Assembly: GCA_964580215.1 (NCBI GenBank)
Contig: CAZOJT010000004.1
Coordinates: 1-64,000 of the forward strand
Source of the DNA: SM23-73-3 sp964580215
GTDB lineage: Bacteria > Zixibacteria > MSB-5A5 > SM1-73
DNA length: 64,000 bases
Reading direction: 5' to 3'
This document shows positions 40,642-49,557 of this stretch, one piece after another. The notes below the pieces were generated by a model, which was not told the origin of the DNA, did no database searches, and saw nothing but the letters and a program-made list of their open reading frames with translations. How positions within the stretch are numbered: position 1 is the first letter of the stretch; each line of letters begins with the position of its first letter. A program made the translations under genes and the position numbers.

Positions 40642-40797
40642 GGGCTTGTTGAAAAAGCTAAACTTTGAGGCGGGATATGCGTATGCTTGTATGAGTGCAT
40701 ACGCACATTCATACGAAAATTCCCGCCTCTATGAGTGACAATAACTTATCACCCATAGGGCCCGCCTTTGGCGGGCCAATAGGGTTTTTCAACAGTT
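40642..40797 (+). repeat. Family G dispersed repeat (copy 5) carrying nested family A
   Basis: It starts GGCTTGTTGAAAAAGC and ends TTTTTCAACAG. The first inner palindrome (GAGGCGGGATA / AATTCCCGCC) is split by a 40-bp double family A insertion. The second is replaced by GGGCCCGCC-TTT-GGCGGGCC. With this copy, 40569-41013 holds no gene. Confidence 0.8.
40678..40717 (-). repeat. Family A copy nested within family A (copies 9 and 10)
   Basis: The outer copy is TGCGTATG (40678-40685) plus CATTCATACGAA (40706-40717), together an exact family member. Between them are 20 bp, CTTGTATGAGTGCATACGCA (40686-40705), a family A sequence in the opposite orientation with three mismatches. Confidence 0.85.
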
Positions 40798-41013
40798 TTC
40801 CTCAGAGTTTAAGTGGTTGCGGTATAAGAACATCTGGATTTTAAGAAATCGCAAAAGCAAGCTTTTGCACTCCCAAAATACTTTTTCAATACCCTCTGAA
40901 GGTAACAAAGGGGGAGAGGTTTTGATCTTCACTATTTCAAAAAAAATGACTCACTATTTTCCGATACCCATCTTACGGACTTAGGGACAACTCTGAACAC
41001 ATCTTCGTAAATT

Positions 41014-41628
41014 TTAAGGAAGGTTAAAAGTAAGCCCTGCCAGGAAGGTGGTATAACGGGTGGGTTCGTTTTCTGTCCGAACGGAGGTGTATCTTGCCTC
41101 AGCCAGAAGCTCCAGGGGAAAGGCGGGGAATGATAAGACAAATCCACCCACTCCGTGAAATCCCATTCTGTTCTGATCCTCAGGCACATATACAGAGTAA
41201 GTTTCATTAGAGATCCCGTAAACCAATCGGTGTATTCCCACACCTACTCCCAAGTATGGTTTCAGCACCGGGAAAGAGAACATATACTTGGCGGTGCCAT
41301 TCAGGGATAGATCATTTATAGAGAAATCTGCTCTGACGAGATTCTTACTGATGGGATCCTCCAAGACGATCTCTTTTTCCTTCCATGCATATTCCACCGA
41401 TGCTTCCAGATGTATTATGCGCAAAGTCCCGATTTTAAGATGCACTCCCACCAGGGGCATCTTTTCAAGCCAGTCCTGACCCAGAGTGGGGATCGAATCC
41501 AGATTATCATTCTTGTAATTCTGTATCATCCCGCCTTTTATGCCTATGCCTAATCCGGTTATGCTCCAAGCTTCAGAGCAAAAGAAAAGCAACGCAAAAA
41601 GCCACAAAATAAAGAAAACTTTCTTCAT
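41014..41628 (-). CDS. Outer membrane beta-barrel protein
   Basis: The 204-residue protein starts MKKVFFILWLFALLFFCSEA, a signal peptide. It continues with barrel-like strands (TGLGIGIKGGMIQNYK, LGVGVGIHRLVYGISN) and ends LAGLTFNLP, similar to OmpX/OmpW-like or DUF-type porin folds. The ATG follows GGAGAGGATAAG. The frame is open to 41697, but the extra part lacks a signal and is ignored. The function is unknown. Confidence 0.75.
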   Translation of the reverse strand: MKKVFFILWLFALLFFCSEAWSITGLGIGIKGGMIQNYKNDNLDSIPTLGQDWLEKMPLVGVHLKIGTLRIIHLEASVEYAWKEKEIVLEDPISKNLVRADFSINDLSLNGTAKYMFSFPVLKPYLGVGVGIHRLVYGISNETYSVYVPEDQNRMGFHGVGGFVLSFPAFPLELLAEARYTSVRTENEPTRYTTFLAGLTFNLP

Positions 41629-41708
41629 CTTATCCTCTCCTTTGTCAAGATTGACGCTTTGTGAACTATAGCGAACGAACAAAATAAGTTGACACATTGC
41701 ATGTCATG

Positions 41709-41754
41709 TTGAGCGGAGCGAAATCCCGCAATAGCGGGGTTGAGCGGAGCGAAA
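41709..41754. repeat. Hairpin flanked by 15-bp direct repeats
   Basis: TTGAGCGGAGCGAAA occurs at 41709-41723 and again at 41740-41754. Between them is TCCCGCAATAGCGGGG, a hairpin of family C style. This is what an insertion with a 15-bp target duplication would leave. Confidence 0.65.
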
Positions 41755-41912
41755 CATCTCTCTATATGTTCGCCTGGCTACAAGCCTTCTCGTCTGGCTG
41801 GGCGTTACATGCAGAGATGCTCAGGTAGATACGCAGAATGGCGGAAGTCAGATTCTTCGCTACGCTCAGAATGACATGTAAGAATCATTACTGCGTTTGT
41901 GTTAAATGATTT

Positions 41913-42650
41913 TCATTTCAATCCCATAAACCCGATCATCCTTCCGGCATTCTCCTTTTCCCGTCTGTATGAATAAAACAACTCCTCCTCACAAAAGGTG
42001 CACCTGCCGGTGACAAATATCTTATCCTCTTTTACTCCGCAACTTACCAATTGTTTCAAATTGGCACAAATTAAATCGAGCGTAACTTTGCCATCTTTGT
42101 CCCGGTTTACGCATTTCTCATCGAACAAAATTGCCACATCGTCTGAGACCTGATAGCAACAGCCCTGGATGCACGGACCAAACAGTACTGTGAAATCACG
42201 AGGCTTACTGCCAAGCTGGTGCTTTGCCCTCTCCAGGGTCCTCCGGACAATTCCCAGAAGCGTTCCTCTCCAACCAGCATGGACAAGACCTATCACCCTT
42301 CTTTTCTCCTCCACCAGAAAGATGGGCACACAGTCAGCCACCCAAACAGAGATAAAGATATCATTCCGATCGGTCAGAAGAGCATCCCCTTTGTATCTTC
42401 TTTTGAGCTTATCTTTTGAAAATATGATTTCACATTCGTCCTGGTGTTTCTGGGAAAGAGAGATGAGCCTCCTTTTCTGTGAGGTGATTTTCTGTAAGAA
42501 TTTTTCCACCTTTTTTATTTTTACATCCGGAGGGAAATTTCGGTTTTTGATGACGAAACCATGAAGAATGAAAGGACAAGCATCCAGAGGGAGAAAGGAT
42601 AGCCATCTGATACCACAAGTCTGGTTGACCACCAAATCACTTGATCTCAT
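41913..42650 (-). CDS. pgeF: Peptidoglycan editing factor / purine nucleoside phosphorylase PgeF (YfiH)
   Basis: The family (formerly 'multicopper polyphenol oxidoreductase' or laccase domain) acts on purine nucleosides and affects peptidoglycan precursor fidelity. The 245-residue product shows SLSQKHQDE, VADCVPIFL, VIGLVHAGWRGTLLGI (zinc-binding His and Cys region) and GPCIQGCCYQVSDDV, all expected. It overlaps the end of the rel gene by 14 bp and so is translated from the same message. Confidence 0.92.
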   Translation of the reverse strand: MRSSDLVVNQTCGIRWLSFLPLDACPFILHGFVIKNRNFPPDVKIKKVEKFLQKITSQKRRLISLSQKHQDECEIIFSKDKLKRRYKGDALLTDRNDIFISVWVADCVPIFLVEEKRRVIGLVHAGWRGTLLGIVRRTLERAKHQLGSKPRDFTVLFGPCIQGCCYQVSDDVAILFDEKCVNRDKDGKVTLDLICANLKQLVSCGVKEDKIFVTGRCTFCEEELFYSYRREKENAGRMIGFMGLK

Positions 42651-44805
42651 CTTTTTGCGTTGCCTCTATCTTCTCCAATCCTTTAGATCTTCCCACCTGA
42701 ATGACCCCCTTGACTTTTTTAATTTTTTTGATGGTCTTGTTGAGGTGGTTTATATTTTTTACCTCGATGATGAAGCTCCCGGTGGAGGTGGTCTCCCCTC
42801 CTTTTATCTCCGCCCCTCGAACGTTTGTATCAGTGTCTGATATAGCCTGGGTGACGTCCCTTAACATATTTTTTCGATCCTCCACTACAACCTCCAGCTT
42901 TACCAGAAAGGATTGATCTTTTCCCACATCCCACCTTACCTCTATCCTTCTTTCATCCTCCATCAGCATCTGCAACGCATTGGGGCAATCAGAACGGTGG
43001 ATGGAGACCCCCCGTCCCCGGGTGACGAATCCCACGATCCCCTCACCCGGCACAGGCTGACAGCATTGAGCAAAGTGGAACATCATGTTCCCCATTCCTC
43101 CAATTCTTATTCCCTTGGCATCTCCTCTTGCTTTGTCCACGAATTTCCTGATGACCGAGGGCTTAGCTTCTTTCTCTTTTTCCGGTGGAGCAAGTGTGGA
43201 GAGGATATGTTTGATGGAGGCAACTCCATTTCCTAATGCAGAGAACATCGCCTCCGAGTCGTGAAAATTTAGCCCCATAGCTAAATCGGACAGCTCCGAA
43301 TCCGAGGGAGATTTTAGGTGTCGTTTCTTCAACTCTCTTTCAAAGATTTCCCTTCCTAAATTTACGCTCTCCTCATATCTTTTCTGTCTTAACCAGTATC
43401 TGATCTTGCTTCGCGCCCTGGGGGTCTTGATGATTTTGAGCCAATCCTGGGAAGGTGACTGGTGGGAAGAGGTGATCACCTCTACCTCCTGTCCGCTGGA
43501 AAGGATAGTATTTAAGGGCACCATCTTTCCGTCCACCTTGGCGCCAATGCAATGATTGCCAACCTCGCTATGAACTGCATAGGCAAAATCCAAAGGGGTG
43601 GATCCTTTAGGAAGTTGCTTTAATTCCCCTCTGGGAGTGAACACGAAGATGTCATCCCGGAAAAGATCGATCTTAAGATACTCTAAGAACTCAGAGGGGT
43701 TGGTCAAATCCTTTTGCCACTCCAGAACCTCCCTCAGCCAGGTCATCTGTTTATCTGATTCGTCCGGTTCCCTTCGCCCCTCCTTATATAGCCAGTGAGC
43801 CGCTATACCATAATCAGCCGTTCTGTGCATCTCGTGAGTTCTTATCTGTATCTCCACCATTTTTCCCCGAGGACCGATCACCGTGGTATGAAGCGACTGA
43901 TACATGTTGGACTTGGGCAGAGCAATGTAATCCCGAAAACGATCTGCCACCGGCATCCACAGGGTGTGAGCTACCCCCAAAGCGTGGTAACACTCCCCTT
44001 CTGAGTCCACCATGATGCGAATGGCAAAAAGATCATAGATCTCCTCGAAGGGCTTTTGCCTCTTTTTCATCTTGCGATAGATGGAATCAAAATGCTTGGC
44101 TCTTCCGGTTATCTCCGCTGCTATCCCTGCTTTCTCCAACTCCCTTTTCAGAGGCTCGGTGATCTCCCGGATGTAAGCTTCCCGATCCTCCCTTCTGGCA
44201 CTGATCTTCCGCACCAACTCTTCATAAGCTTCTGGATCAAGGTATTTTAATGACAAATCCTCCAGCTCCCATTTTATCCTTGCCATTCCGAAACGATGAG
44301 CTAAAGGTGCATAAACCTCCCGCGTTTCGGAAGCTATCTCTCTTTGCTTGTTTTTATGTAGAGAATCTAACGTTCTCATATTATGCAATCGATCTGCCAG
44401 TTTGATGATGATCACCCGGATGTCTTTAGCCATGGAGAGGAGCATCTTGCGGAAATACTCCACCTGCTCCTCTTCTAAGCTTTTGAACTTGAGCTCTCCG
44501 ATCTTGGTGACTCCATCCACCAGGTCAGCTATCTCATCCCCAAACTCCTCAGCTACCTTTTCGATGGTCACATCGGTGTCCTCTACCACGTCATGCAAAA
44601 GTCCCGCGGCGATGGTGGCAGAATCCAAATGCTGTTCTGCTAAGATAAAAGCCACCTCCAGGCAATGCTCCAGATAGGGCTTTCTCGATTCCCGATACTG
44701 ACCGCTGTGAGCCTGGGCTGAAAACTCGTATCCTTTCCTGATCAGGGGAATGTCTATGTTGGCATTGAATGATTCCACCCCTATGATGAATTCCGCCAGA
44801 TTCAC
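42637..44805 (-). CDS. rel: Bifunctional (p)ppGpp synthetase/hydrolase Rel/SpoT
   Basis: The enzyme makes and degrades the alarmone (p)ppGpp. The 722-residue product has the HD hydrolase domain (about 25-180) with His71-Asp72 in LLHDVVEDT. The synthetase domain (about 235-350) shows YDLFAIRIMV and YIALPKSNMYQSLHTTVIGP. A TGS domain (about 390-450, DIFVFTPRGELKQLPKGSTP), a zinc-finger/helical region with HFAQCCQPVPGEGI, and a C-terminal ACT domain follow. The motif RFRD at 289-292 is the Rel/SpoT form (RXKD-like), not the EXDD of RelA, so both activities are expected. Confidence 0.96.
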   Translation of the reverse strand: MNLAEFIIGVESFNANIDIPLIRKGYEFSAQAHSGQYRESRKPYLEHCLEVAFILAEQHLDSATIAAGLLHDVVEDTDVTIEKVAEEFGDEIADLVDGVTKIGELKFKSLEEEQVEYFRKMLLSMAKDIRVIIIKLADRLHNMRTLDSLHKNKQREIASETREVYAPLAHRFGMARIKWELEDLSLKYLDPEAYEELVRKISARREDREAYIREITEPLKRELEKAGIAAEITGRAKHFDSIYRKMKKRQKPFEEIYDLFAIRIMVDSEGECYHALGVAHTLWMPVADRFRDYIALPKSNMYQSLHTTVIGPRGKMVEIQIRTHEMHRTADYGIAAHWLYKEGRREPDESDKQMTWLREVLEWQKDLTNPSEFLEYLKIDLFRDDIFVFTPRGELKQLPKGSTPLDFAYAVHSEVGNHCIGAKVDGKMVPLNTILSSGQEVEVITSSHQSPSQDWLKIIKTPRARSKIRYWLRQKRYEESVNLGREIFERELKKRHLKSPSDSELSDLAMGLNFHDSEAMFSALGNGVASIKHILSTLAPPEKEKEAKPSVIRKFVDKARGDAKGIRIGGMGNMMFHFAQCCQPVPGEGIVGFVTRGRGVSIHRSDCPNALQMLMEDERRIEVRWDVGKDQSFLVKLEVVVEDRKNMLRDVTQAISDTDTNVRGAEIKGGETTSTGSFIIEVKNINHLNKTIKKIKKVKGVIQVGRSKGLEKIEATQKDEIK

Positions 44806-44867
44806 TTATTTCACCTCGCAGACAGTTTTTACACCCACCTCTTTAGATTTCAAAGCAACTCTATTCC

Positions 44868-44962
44868 GTAGTTGCTCGATTCATCGAGCTAAAATTCTAT
44901 CTATAGTTGCTTGATTTATCAAGCCTTTAAAGCGCCCGATAAATCGGGCAACTACGCTAGAA
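44868..44962. repeat. Palindromic repeat with GTAGTTGC ... GCAACTAC ends
   Basis: GTAGTTGCTCGATTCATCGAGC, an internal TTGCTTGATTTATCAAGC, and GCCCGATAAATCGGGCAACTAC form nested hairpins between rel and the GT9 gene. Confidence 0.65.
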
Positions 44963-44999
44963 AACTTTGTGCTTTTGGTGTGGCTGAGATTTTGCACTG

Positions 45000-46088
45000 C
45001 TAAGTTATTTTCGGTGTTTTAATTCTGCTGACATTGTTCTTTTCCTTTAACACACCACACACTTTGGAAACTATTTGCTCGGCTTTAATCTTTTCCATGC
45101 AATCATAATGAGGACAGCTTTTGGGCTTGCATTTAAAACAAACCGGGACCGGTGGCAAAATGACCTGGTGTCCTTCTCCATAGGGTCCCCATCTTATGGG
45201 ACCGGCGGCAAAGATGGGACAGAAGATAGCTACCGTTGGGGTACCCAGTGCTACAGCCAGGTGCATGGGGCCAGTGCTGTTAGAAATTACCGCATCCCCA
45301 TTTTTTAAAACCGCCGCCAGCTGTCTCAGGTCCGTCCTCCCGGTTAGATCAACGGCGGTATGATCCATATTGTTCTTTATAAAATTAATCAACCCCTTCT
45401 CCCTGTCTATCCCGGTGAAGATTATCTTTGCGTTCACTTTTTCGACAAGTTTATCCGCCACCTCGGAAAATCTTTTTGCTGGCAGATTCAAAGAGGAATT
45501 GCCGCTACCCGGATGAATCACCACCACAGTATCTTCTGGTGTGATTTTGAATTCCTTCCAAATTTGATGTGCGAACGTCTCCTCTTCTGGGTGAAGATAC
45601 ACCCTGGGAAAAATCTTTTGTGGTGCTATTCCCAGAGGTTTCAACAGATCAAAATTGTAATCTGCCTCGTGACGCAGATTTATCTTTCTGTGCACATAAA
45701 CCTTTCTATTGAAGAGTATCTGGTAAAACCTGTAGCCGGTTCCGATCCTGTATTTTATTCCGCCAAGGAAAAGCAGAAGCGCCAGTCTCAACGTGGGTCG
45801 AAGCAGGATACCCACATCAATTTTTTTTTCCTTTATCTGTTTGACCAGCATGAAAAATCCTCTGATTCCTTTGTGACGATCTTTGTGATCGTCAATTATC
45901 ACATCGTCAAGATTAGGGTTGTTTTTAACCACATCTGCGGCATATGAAGAGACCATCATGGCCAGGTGCGATTCGGGGAAGTGAGATTTCATCGTCTCCA
46001 AAACCGGGGTGGACAGGACCACATCTCCAACCCGATCAGTTCTTATCACCAAAAATCTTTCCTTTCCTGTTATCTTGATCTTTCTCAT
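45000..46088 (-). CDS. GT9-family glycosyltransferase
   Basis: The 362-residue protein belongs to the heptosyltransferase family, with FLVIRTDRVGDVVLSTPVLE at the start, VVVIHPGSGNSSLNLPAKRF in the donor-binding half and GDAVISNSTGPMHLAVALGT near the end. A Cys pattern (CFKCKPKSCPHYDC) follows and is shared by the other GT9 proteins here. AGGATAAA precedes the ATG. It is the last gene of the LPS/O-antigen cluster on this strand. Confidence 0.88.
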   Translation of the reverse strand: MRKIKITGKERFLVIRTDRVGDVVLSTPVLETMKSHFPESHLAMMVSSYAADVVKNNPNLDDVIIDDHKDRHKGIRGFFMLVKQIKEKKIDVGILLRPTLRLALLLFLGGIKYRIGTGYRFYQILFNRKVYVHRKINLRHEADYNFDLLKPLGIAPQKIFPRVYLHPEEETFAHQIWKEFKITPEDTVVVIHPGSGNSSLNLPAKRFSEVADKLVEKVNAKIIFTGIDREKGLINFIKNNMDHTAVDLTGRTDLRQLAAVLKNGDAVISNSTGPMHLAVALGTPTVAIFCPIFAAGPIRWGPYGEGHQVILPPVPVCFKCKPKSCPHYDCMEKIKAEQIVSKVCGVLKEKNNVSRIKTPKIT

Positions 46089-46175
46089 TTTATCCTGTCA
46101 GGGAAATTGCAAGCACATACATAAAATATACGATGTCATCCAACATGGAGCATGGATTCTTTTCAAGCCCTTAAG

Positions 46176-46946
46176 TTATTTTTTTGATCCGCTTTCATCA
46201 TCTGGTTGATTCAAATGCCAGAGTTTCACATATTTGGAAAAAACATGAAATGCTGAGGAGATAGATAAGATTAGTCCTGGAACACCATCCAAGAATCCGC
46301 TTTTAAAAAAATACATCTTAACAAAGGTGATCGGTGGCCTGAAAAGTATGTCCAAAAGCTTAGCTTTTCTTCCCTCTTTGTAAAGCTGAAGGGCATCCAG
46401 TGAGGTATACCGGTTCAATTTCTCAAGATAATGATCAAAGTTAGGATCAGTATAGTGCAAAAGTCTATTTTTCAAACGTCCCGACCTTCCCGAAACCTTC
46501 ACCTCTTCATGCACTAACCGCTTGGTGAAGTTTCCTTTATCTCTCCTGAAAAACCTTAAAACCAAATCCGGATACCATCCGCCGTGCTTTATCCACCTGC
46601 CCAGGAAATCTGATCTTCTGGGAATGAAATATCCATCCAAAGAATCTTCAGACTCTGCTATCTTTTGAATTTCCTCCCGCAGTTTCTCTGAGACCACCTC
46701 ATCTGCATCCACGGAAAGTATCCATTCCCCCGAGGCTTGACTTCTGCCAAACTCTTTGGCTGGCCCAAAGCCTTCCCACCTCAGGTCGTAGATTTTATCC
46801 GTGAACTCAGATGCGATTCTTTTGGTATCGTCCGTGCTATATGCGTCCACCACGATTATCTCATCTGCCCAGCTAACGCTCTCAAGACATCTTCTTATGT
46901 TTTTAGATTCGTTATAAGTGATGATGACACAGGAGATCTTGCTCAA
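46176..46946 (-). CDS. GT2-family glycosyltransferase (LPS core type)
   Basis: The 256-residue enzyme has the GT-A fold: ISCVIITYNESKNIRRCLES at the start, DEIIVVDAYSTDDT, and the metal-binding LSVDADEVVS. This type is common in LPS core synthesis (KdtX/WaaE-like). The C-terminal part has a hydrophobic stretch (LSISSAFHVFSKYVKLW). The TTG start overlaps the ligase stop (TTGA), and GAGGAAAAACC precedes it. Confidence 0.87.
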   Translation of the reverse strand: MSKISCVIITYNESKNIRRCLESVSWADEIIVVDAYSTDDTKRIASEFTDKIYDLRWEGFGPAKEFGRSQASGEWILSVDADEVVSEKLREEIQKIAESEDSLDGYFIPRRSDFLGRWIKHGGWYPDLVLRFFRRDKGNFTKRLVHEEVKVSGRSGRLKNRLLHYTDPNFDHYLEKLNRYTSLDALQLYKEGRKAKLLDILFRPPITFVKMYFFKSGFLDGVPGLILSISSAFHVFSKYVKLWHLNQPDDESGSKK

Positions 46947-48169
46947 GGTTTTTCCTCTTTGATTTTAAGATTTACAACCGTGGTTAACCCCAAGATGAAC
47001 ATGATCAACATATTCACCTCCGCATCGGTATAATAACACTGAAACAGGCTGGCGAAAAGGAAGGCGACGATGGCAACTATCCCACCCATTTGCACTGCGT
47101 GGCCAAAACTATTTTTTCTATTCTTAACTACCGCCCTGATAGTGGAATAAAGAAAGACCGCCCAGATGCTTAAGTAAGCTAAAAGACCCAAAAGACCAGA
47201 GTTGACCGCCACATTCAAAAAATCATTATGCGGATGACAGGTGGTATCATAGACCCCATCCACCTTATATTTATCGAACAGAATACCCCAGCCGCCCAAG
47301 CCGATTCCCCAGATGGGTTTATCCTTTATCATGTTGATCGAAGTCTGCCACAATCTAATTCTGGTGGACTCAGGTTTATTCTTGGAAAAATCTATCTCTT
47401 TGATTCTGTCCCAACTGGTTGGCTCAATCACGTAGATCAACAAACAAAGAACAAGTACCCCTAAAATCAAAAAGAGGATAAACTTTCCGCCTTTGAGAAA
47501 ACCAAATGCCAAGATGCCCATTACCCCTCCTAACCATGCACTGCGGGCATAGCTGAAGATCAAGGAAAACCCTAACACTATGGGTGCAGAAAAATCAAGA
47601 ATTCTAAAGACGCCTGCTCTTTTAGCATTAAGAAGAAACACCGAGGCGAGCAAGAAAACCAGCATGTAATACCCCCCGAAGGTGAGATGGTGATCAAAAA
47701 GTCCCAAGCTTATGAAAACCCCTCCTCTCGGTTCCAGCAACCTGTTCCGATACAAATCCATTCCGGAATAATGCTGCCAGATGGCATAAAGTCCAACCAG
47801 GGTGGAGACAGAAATCAGAATGGTTAAAAGCTTTTTAACCTTCACTTCTTCTTCGATATTGTTTACGATCAGAAAAAAGACCAGAAGCAACCATTCCTCT
47901 TTCAAAACCAGAAAGCTATGAAGTTTAAAGGGCGAGAATATGACAGAGATCACCAGTGTCACCACATACAGGAAAATTGGTAGATTCAAGGGCGTGCGAA
48001 CAAAACTCACTCTACCTGAGAAGAAAATCTTAGCCAACCAGGCCAAAAGCCCGATTGTAATCGCAGTTTGCGCTCCGGCGATGGACCAGGGGGAGAAAAA
48101 TGCAAAACCACAAAGGGAGAACCAGATTATTTTTTCAGTGACTTTTATCCTATTCTCTTCTGACATCAT
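46943..48169 (-). CDS. O-antigen ligase family protein
   Basis: The protein (about 408 residues) is an integral membrane protein with about ten to twelve segments. The large loop includes WQTSINMIKDKPIWGIGLGG and CHPHNDFLNVAVNSGLLGLL, the latter with the H-N-D pattern of the Wzy_C/WaaL family. It would join O-antigen to the lipid A core or polymerise a glycan. I chose the ATG at 48169 (MMSEENRIKVTEK); the frame is open to 48337, but those codons come from the family J element and family A copies. No clear ribosome binding site is visible. Confidence 0.85.
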   Translation of the reverse strand: MMSEENRIKVTEKIIWFSLCGFAFFSPWSIAGAQTAITIGLLAWLAKIFFSGRVSFVRTPLNLPIFLYVVTLVISVIFSPFKLHSFLVLKEEWLLLVFFLIVNNIEEEVKVKKLLTILISVSTLVGLYAIWQHYSGMDLYRNRLLEPRGGVFISLGLFDHHLTFGGYYMLVFLLASVFLLNAKRAGVFRILDFSAPIVLGFSLIFSYARSAWLGGVMGILAFGFLKGGKFILFLILGVLVLCLLIYVIEPTSWDRIKEIDFSKNKPESTRIRLWQTSINMIKDKPIWGIGLGGWGILFDKYKVDGVYDTTCHPHNDFLNVAVNSGLLGLLAYLSIWAVFLYSTIRAVVKNRKNSFGHAVQMGGIVAIVAFLFASLFQCYYTDAEVNMLIMFILGLTTVVNLKIKEEKP

Positions 48170-48249
48170 GAAAGCGTAAGGATTGATAGTTACTAAGGGG
48201 AGCATATAATTGTTTACATCCCCCCTAAAGAAATGGGGGGAAGGGGGGA

Positions 48250-48269
48250 TTCGTATGAATGCATACGCA
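48250..48269 (+). repeat. 20-bp mini-element, family A (copy 11)
   Basis: An exact consensus in family J copy 2, at the position equivalent to copy 5. Confidence 0.75.
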
Positions 48270-48316
48270 TTTGAAACTTGGAAAATCCCCCTAAATCCCC
48301 CTTTACTAAAGGGGGA

Positions 48317-48336
48317 TTCGTATGAATGCATACGCA
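48317..48336 (+). repeat. 20-bp mini-element, family A (copy 12)
   Basis: An exact consensus in family J copy 2, equivalent to copy 6. Confidence 0.75.
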
Positions 48337-48377
48337 TTTCAAGTCAAGCCCAAAACAGGTGTGGGAGAAAAAATCAA

Positions 48378-48396
48378 TGCGAAGCATTCATACGAA
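48378..48396 (-). repeat. 19-bp mini-element, family A (copy 13)
   Basis: The short variant in family J copy 2, equivalent to copy 7. Confidence 0.75.
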
Positions 48397-48426
48397 TAAC
48401 AAGATGTAAACTGTTTCCTGCTCCTC

Positions 48427-49557
48427 TTAGTAACTCAAAAGGCTAAAATATACCTCTTCCGTTTTTTGGGCAAAGACATTTAGAGTAAATTTCTCCAGCA
48501 CAATACTCCGGCTCTTTTCTCCAAATCTTTTTCTTTTTTGCTCATCTTGCAGCAATTCAATGAGAGCGGAAGCTAATTTTTGTGCATTCTTTGGTTCCAC
48601 CACCAAACCGTTGACGCCATCTTCCACCACCTCTGGGATACCATTAACACTGGTTACCATCACTGGTTTCCCCATGGACATATATTCCAAAGCCACTCGA
48701 CAGATGGTCTCCGATCCCACCGATGAGACCACCCCTACGTCAAAAAAGGAGATGATTTCTCTAACATCTTCTATCTTTTCCACGAACCGAAAATTCTTTT
48801 CTATATTCATCATTTTCACCGTATCTTTGAGCTCCTCTGCACTTATCTGTGCATCCTCTCCGCAGATGATGAATATGGTATGGGGAATCTGCTTTAAAAT
48901 ATATTCTGCCGACTGAATAAAATATTTATGCCCTTTCACCGGAGAAAGCCTCCCTACAATCCCCACCACCAAGCTTTTTTTCGGGATACTCAGTTTTTCT
49001 CTCCATTTCGAATCACCATCTCTTGGTGAGAAGAAATCATGGTCTATTCCCACGCCGATGTTGATCACTTTGCTTTCCGGTATCTTCAGATTCTTTATAT
49101 AGCTTTCCCTCAGAACCTGGCAGGTGGTGATGATCTTATCTGTGAGTTTATTATTCAGGTAACGATTGAGAGGATTAGCTTTAGGCGTTCTTACGTCTCC
49201 TCTGGTTCTTATCAGGGGGACTTTTCGTTTGAAAAAGCTTGTGGCAAGTGCGGCTATCAGATGACCTTCTCCCCTGTGTGCATTGATGATATCAATTTTC
49301 TCTGCCTCAACTAAATCTGCCATTCTTTTGATATTGTAGGCTATCATCCAGGGACTGGTATAGCTTAAAAAAAGGTCTTCATAGACTAAAAGTCCGAGTT
49401 CTTTAGCTTTCATAATGGGTGGGCTGTGTGGATCGCCGGCTACAATCACCTTATGCCCTCTTCGCCTCAAGGCATAAGATAAGCTCAACGCATAGTGGGC
49501 GCAGGCATTATACCACCTTACATTAATCAATTGCAAGATGTTCAATTTTTTCGACAA
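48427..49557 (-). CDS. GT4-family glycosyltransferase
   Basis: The 376-residue enzyme has the GT-B fold: GHKVIVAGDPHSP in the N-terminal half, VVGIVGRLSPVKGHKYFIQS at the donor domain, and the E-x7-E region SVGSETICRVALEYMSMGKP near the end. It probably adds a sugar to the LPS core or O-antigen. The TTG start at 49557 has GAGAGAAGA upstream and overlaps the preceding GT9 gene by 35 bp. The final residues SY and the TAA lie within the family J inverted repeat, so the element changed the gene end. Confidence 0.88.
   Translation of the reverse strand: MSKKLNILQLINVRWYNACAHYALSLSYALRRRGHKVIVAGDPHSPPIMKAKELGLLVYEDLFLSYTSPWMIAYNIKRMADLVEAEKIDIINAHRGEGHLIAALATSFFKRKVPLIRTRGDVRTPKANPLNRYLNNKLTDKIITTCQVLRESYIKNLKIPESKVINIGVGIDHDFFSPRDGDSKWREKLSIPKKSLVVGIVGRLSPVKGHKYFIQSAEYILKQIPHTIFIICGEDAQISAEELKDTVKMMNIEKNFRFVEKIEDVREIISFFDVGVVSSVGSETICRVALEYMSMGKPVMVTSVNGIPEVVEDGVNGLVVEPKNAQKLASALIELLQDEQKRKRFGEKSRSIVLEKFTLNVFAQKTEEVYFSLLSY

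Larger units (their letters stand above)
48188..48435. mobile_element. Family J element (copy 2), 248 bp with inverted ends
   Basis: The ends are AGTTACTAAGGGGAGCATAT and, on the right, CTCCTCTTAGTAACT; they pair imperfectly over about 33 bp. Inside are three family A elements arranged as in copy 1 (31179-31413). The right end overlaps the last two codons and stop of the GT4 gene. Confidence 0.75.

Noticed and set aside
44806..44999. tRNA or small RNA gene in the gap
   Set aside because: The hairpins are explained by nested palindromic repeats; no cloverleaf or CCA end was found.
46943..48337. Long form of the O-antigen ligase starting MRMHSYESPF
   Set aside because: The first 56 codons come from the family J element and family A copies; membrane homology starts at MMSEENR (48169).
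4118..48396. Family A copies as transcription factor operators
   Set aside because: Copies interrupt transposase coding sequence and the loops of other repeats, with no constant position relative to promoters.
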